A DNA stretch of 7,209 bases from an uncultured Chloroflexaceae bacterium (GTDB taxonomy: Bacteria > Chloroflexota > Chloroflexia > Chloroflexales > Chloroflexaceae): contig CAKZQX010000905.1 in NCBI GenBank assembly GCA_937141995.1, positions 1 to 7,209 on the forward strand, in the 5' to 3' direction. Below the pieces are notes generated by a model. The model was not told the origin of the DNA. It was given only the letters and a program-made list of their open reading frames with translations, and made no database searches. A program made the translations under genes and the position numbers. Position 1 is the stretch's first letter. Each line of letters starts with the position of its first letter. This document shows positions 6,204 to 7,209 of this stretch, one piece after another.

Positions 6204-7078
6204 TAGTCGGATGGCAGCAGGCCGGCTTCCCTGGCTCTGGCGATGGCCTGACGGCGATTATGAACCCCTAGCTTGGCGTAAATATTGCTCACATGTTGCT
6301 TTACCGTGTTGGGCAAGATGACCATCTGCTCGGCCATCTCCTTCACCGTCAAGCGCTGGGCAATCAGTGCCAGCAACTCCAGCTCGCGCGGGGTGAGTGG
6401 GGTAATGCCAGCGACGTGCCGGTGCCGGGCTGCCTGAGCGCCGCCACCGGCGTGGTCCAGTTCGCGAGCAAAGGAGGCGAGGAGACGCTGCAGGTGAGGA
6501 GACGCGCTGCGCTGGCGCTCGAACTGCGCTAAAAGTTCGGCCATAGGCGCACCCAGATCCAGAAAGGTGCGCGTAAAACTGCCCGGCGCGCCCAACGTGA
6601 GCGCCCGCTCGAGCGCGTCACATGCATCCGGCAGGCGCCCTGACGCCTGCCGGATGAGCGCCTGGAGTGCCACCACCTGAATGATCTGGCGGGTATTGTG
6701 GGCCGCTTCCGCGTGCTGCAGGCAGGTCTCGGCCAGTGGGCGAGCCGTTGTCAGCGACTCCGGCGTACCCTCGGTCAACAGCGTCCGCAACACCGTCAGG
6801 GGCGGCGGCTCCAGCCAGATAGCAGTGCCTTGATTGGCCGCAGTATTGATCTCCTGAGCGCGGCGCAGAGCATCGGCCTGGTTGCCGTCCAGCAAAGCCA
6901 GGCGCGCTTCCAGTGCCTCCGAGAGCATCCGCAAGGGCGGACTGCGCAGTTCGCCGGCAAACTCGCGTGCGGCCTGGGCATACGCCAGCGCCTGTACCGC
7001 CTGGCCCTGCGCCTGGGCAATCAGCGCCAGCCCCACCAGGCTGTTATGCAGCGCACCGGGATTGACCCGGTAGCGCAT
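6203..7078 (-). CDS. LuxR-family (MalT-like) transcriptional regulator, probably 5'-truncated
   Basis: The 291-residue product matches the C-terminal third of MalT/LuxR-type regulators. Residues 1-165 are helical, TPR-like sequence (HNSLVGLALIAQAQGQ, ALEARLALLDG, QVVALQALIRQASG). Residues 169-183 carry the 'RTFLDLGAPMAELL' signature, and about 226-291 are the LuxR DNA-binding domain: LTPRELELLALIA, then KEMAEQM, then NTVKQHVSNIYAKLGV and RRQAIARA. Full members are typically 800-900 residues with an N-terminal AAA/NB-ARC ATPase, which is not seen here. The frame stays open to the right edge of the window, and family-like residues (DSAAQHWQQVEA) continue upstream to about 7114 before giving way to unfamiliar sequence. 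The ATG at 7078 is therefore only the first Met and has no clear ribosome binding site. The stop codon TAG at 6203-6205 is shared with the IS630 end. It may bind DNA without sensing a signal, or be a dead fragment. Confidence 0.75.
   Translation of the reverse strand: MRYRVNPGALHNSLVGLALIAQAQGQAVQALAYAQAAREFAGELRSPPLRMLSEALEARLALLDGNQADALRRAQEINTAANQGTAIWLEPPPLTVLRTLLTEGTPESLTTARPLAETCLQHAEAAHNTRQIIQVVALQALIRQASGRLPDACDALERALTLGAPGSFTRTFLDLGAPMAELLAQFERQRSASPHLQRLLASFARELDHAGGGAQAARHRHVAGITPLTPRELELLALIAQRLTVKEMAEQMVILPNTVKQHVSNIYAKLGVHNRRQAIARAREAGLLPSD
6204..6205. repeat. TA target-site duplication, right copy
   Basis: This TA pairs with the TA at 4879-4880 and sits inside the regulator's TAG stop codon, read on the minus strand. 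Confidence 0.8.
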
Positions 7079-7209
7079 GGCTTCGACTTGCTGCCAGTGC
7101 TGCGCGGCGGAGTCCCGGCCATCGGGCCGCGGACCTGTTCGCCGACCTGCGCGAGCGATTGGGTTGCGACCTGAACTGGCTTTTAGGAGGAGCCGAATCG
7201 ATTGAGTCC
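7079..7209. other. Right edge: 5' boundary of the regulator and unresolved plus-strand reading frame
   Basis: On the minus strand the regulator frame continues without a stop to the edge; family-like residues end near 7114. On the plus strand a frame from about 7115 reads GHRAADLFADLRERLGCDLN and on to WLLGGAESIES, leaving the window. It has more protein-like composition than the minus-strand frame opposite it. I do not recognise it. A strong AGGAGG at 7185-7190 has only a TTG at 7202 as a possible start downstream, so I do not call a gene from it. Confidence 0.3.

Noticed and set aside
7185..7204. AGGAGG followed by a TTG
   Set aside because: The spacing to the TTG (11 bases) is long and only two codons remain in the window, so a gene start cannot be supported.
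1..7209. CRISPR array, tRNA or rRNA genes, replication origin, tandem repeats
   Set aside because: I looked for regularly spaced repeats, cloverleaf-like folds with a T-arm consensus, and rRNA signatures, and saw none.

Overview
The window looks like accessory chromosomal DNA from a GC-rich Chloroflexota bacterium (Chloroflexia or Anaerolineae type). This is inferred from three things: a secreted DUF11-bearing protein whose C-terminus ends in a short 'FLPLLVK' tail of the kind I associate with exported proteins of this phylum, a MalT-type LuxR regulator of the sort that is abundant there, and an IS630 transposase of a subfamily common in Chloroflexota and cyanobacteria. No ribosomal or housekeeping gene is present, so the placement is tentative.

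Layout. Positions 1-1760 are a gene graveyard. On the minus strand they hold an N-terminal fragment of a SAM-dependent methyltransferase (248-550) and the last ~55 codons of an IS1182-type transposase (998-1168), separated by stretches with no credible gene. A strong minus-strand intrinsic terminator lies at 1447-1477 and a 10-bp inverted repeat at 1624-1661. Positions 1764-4283 (minus) hold the main intact gene, an 839-residue exported protein. It has a signal peptide, a DUF11-like beta domain, a central segment with the Cys...His...Asp/Asn pattern of a papain-like cysteine peptidase, a long beta-rich C-terminal half and the terminal tail motif. It has a good ribosome binding site. Positions 4297-4877 are non-coding and contain a 20-bp perfect palindrome beside a second hairpin, resembling a dispersed genomic repeat.

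Positions 4881-6203 are a complete IS630-family element (1323 bp) flanked by TA duplications inside a CTAG target. Its transposase is split into two overlapping frames that rejoin by a -1 shift at an A4G5 run, and its DDE residues are all present. The right end abuts the last codon of a minus-strand LuxR/MalT-type regulator (6203-7078). The insertion fell within that gene's TAG stop codon and regenerated it, so the regulator's protein sequence is unchanged. The regulator appears to lack its N-terminal ATPase part; family-like sequence fades near 7114.

How the parts relate. Before the insertion, the regulator remnant and the exported protein gene were neighbours on the same strand, about 595 bp apart. 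The IS now separates them and points the opposite way. A functional link between regulator and exported protein is only an inference from proximity.
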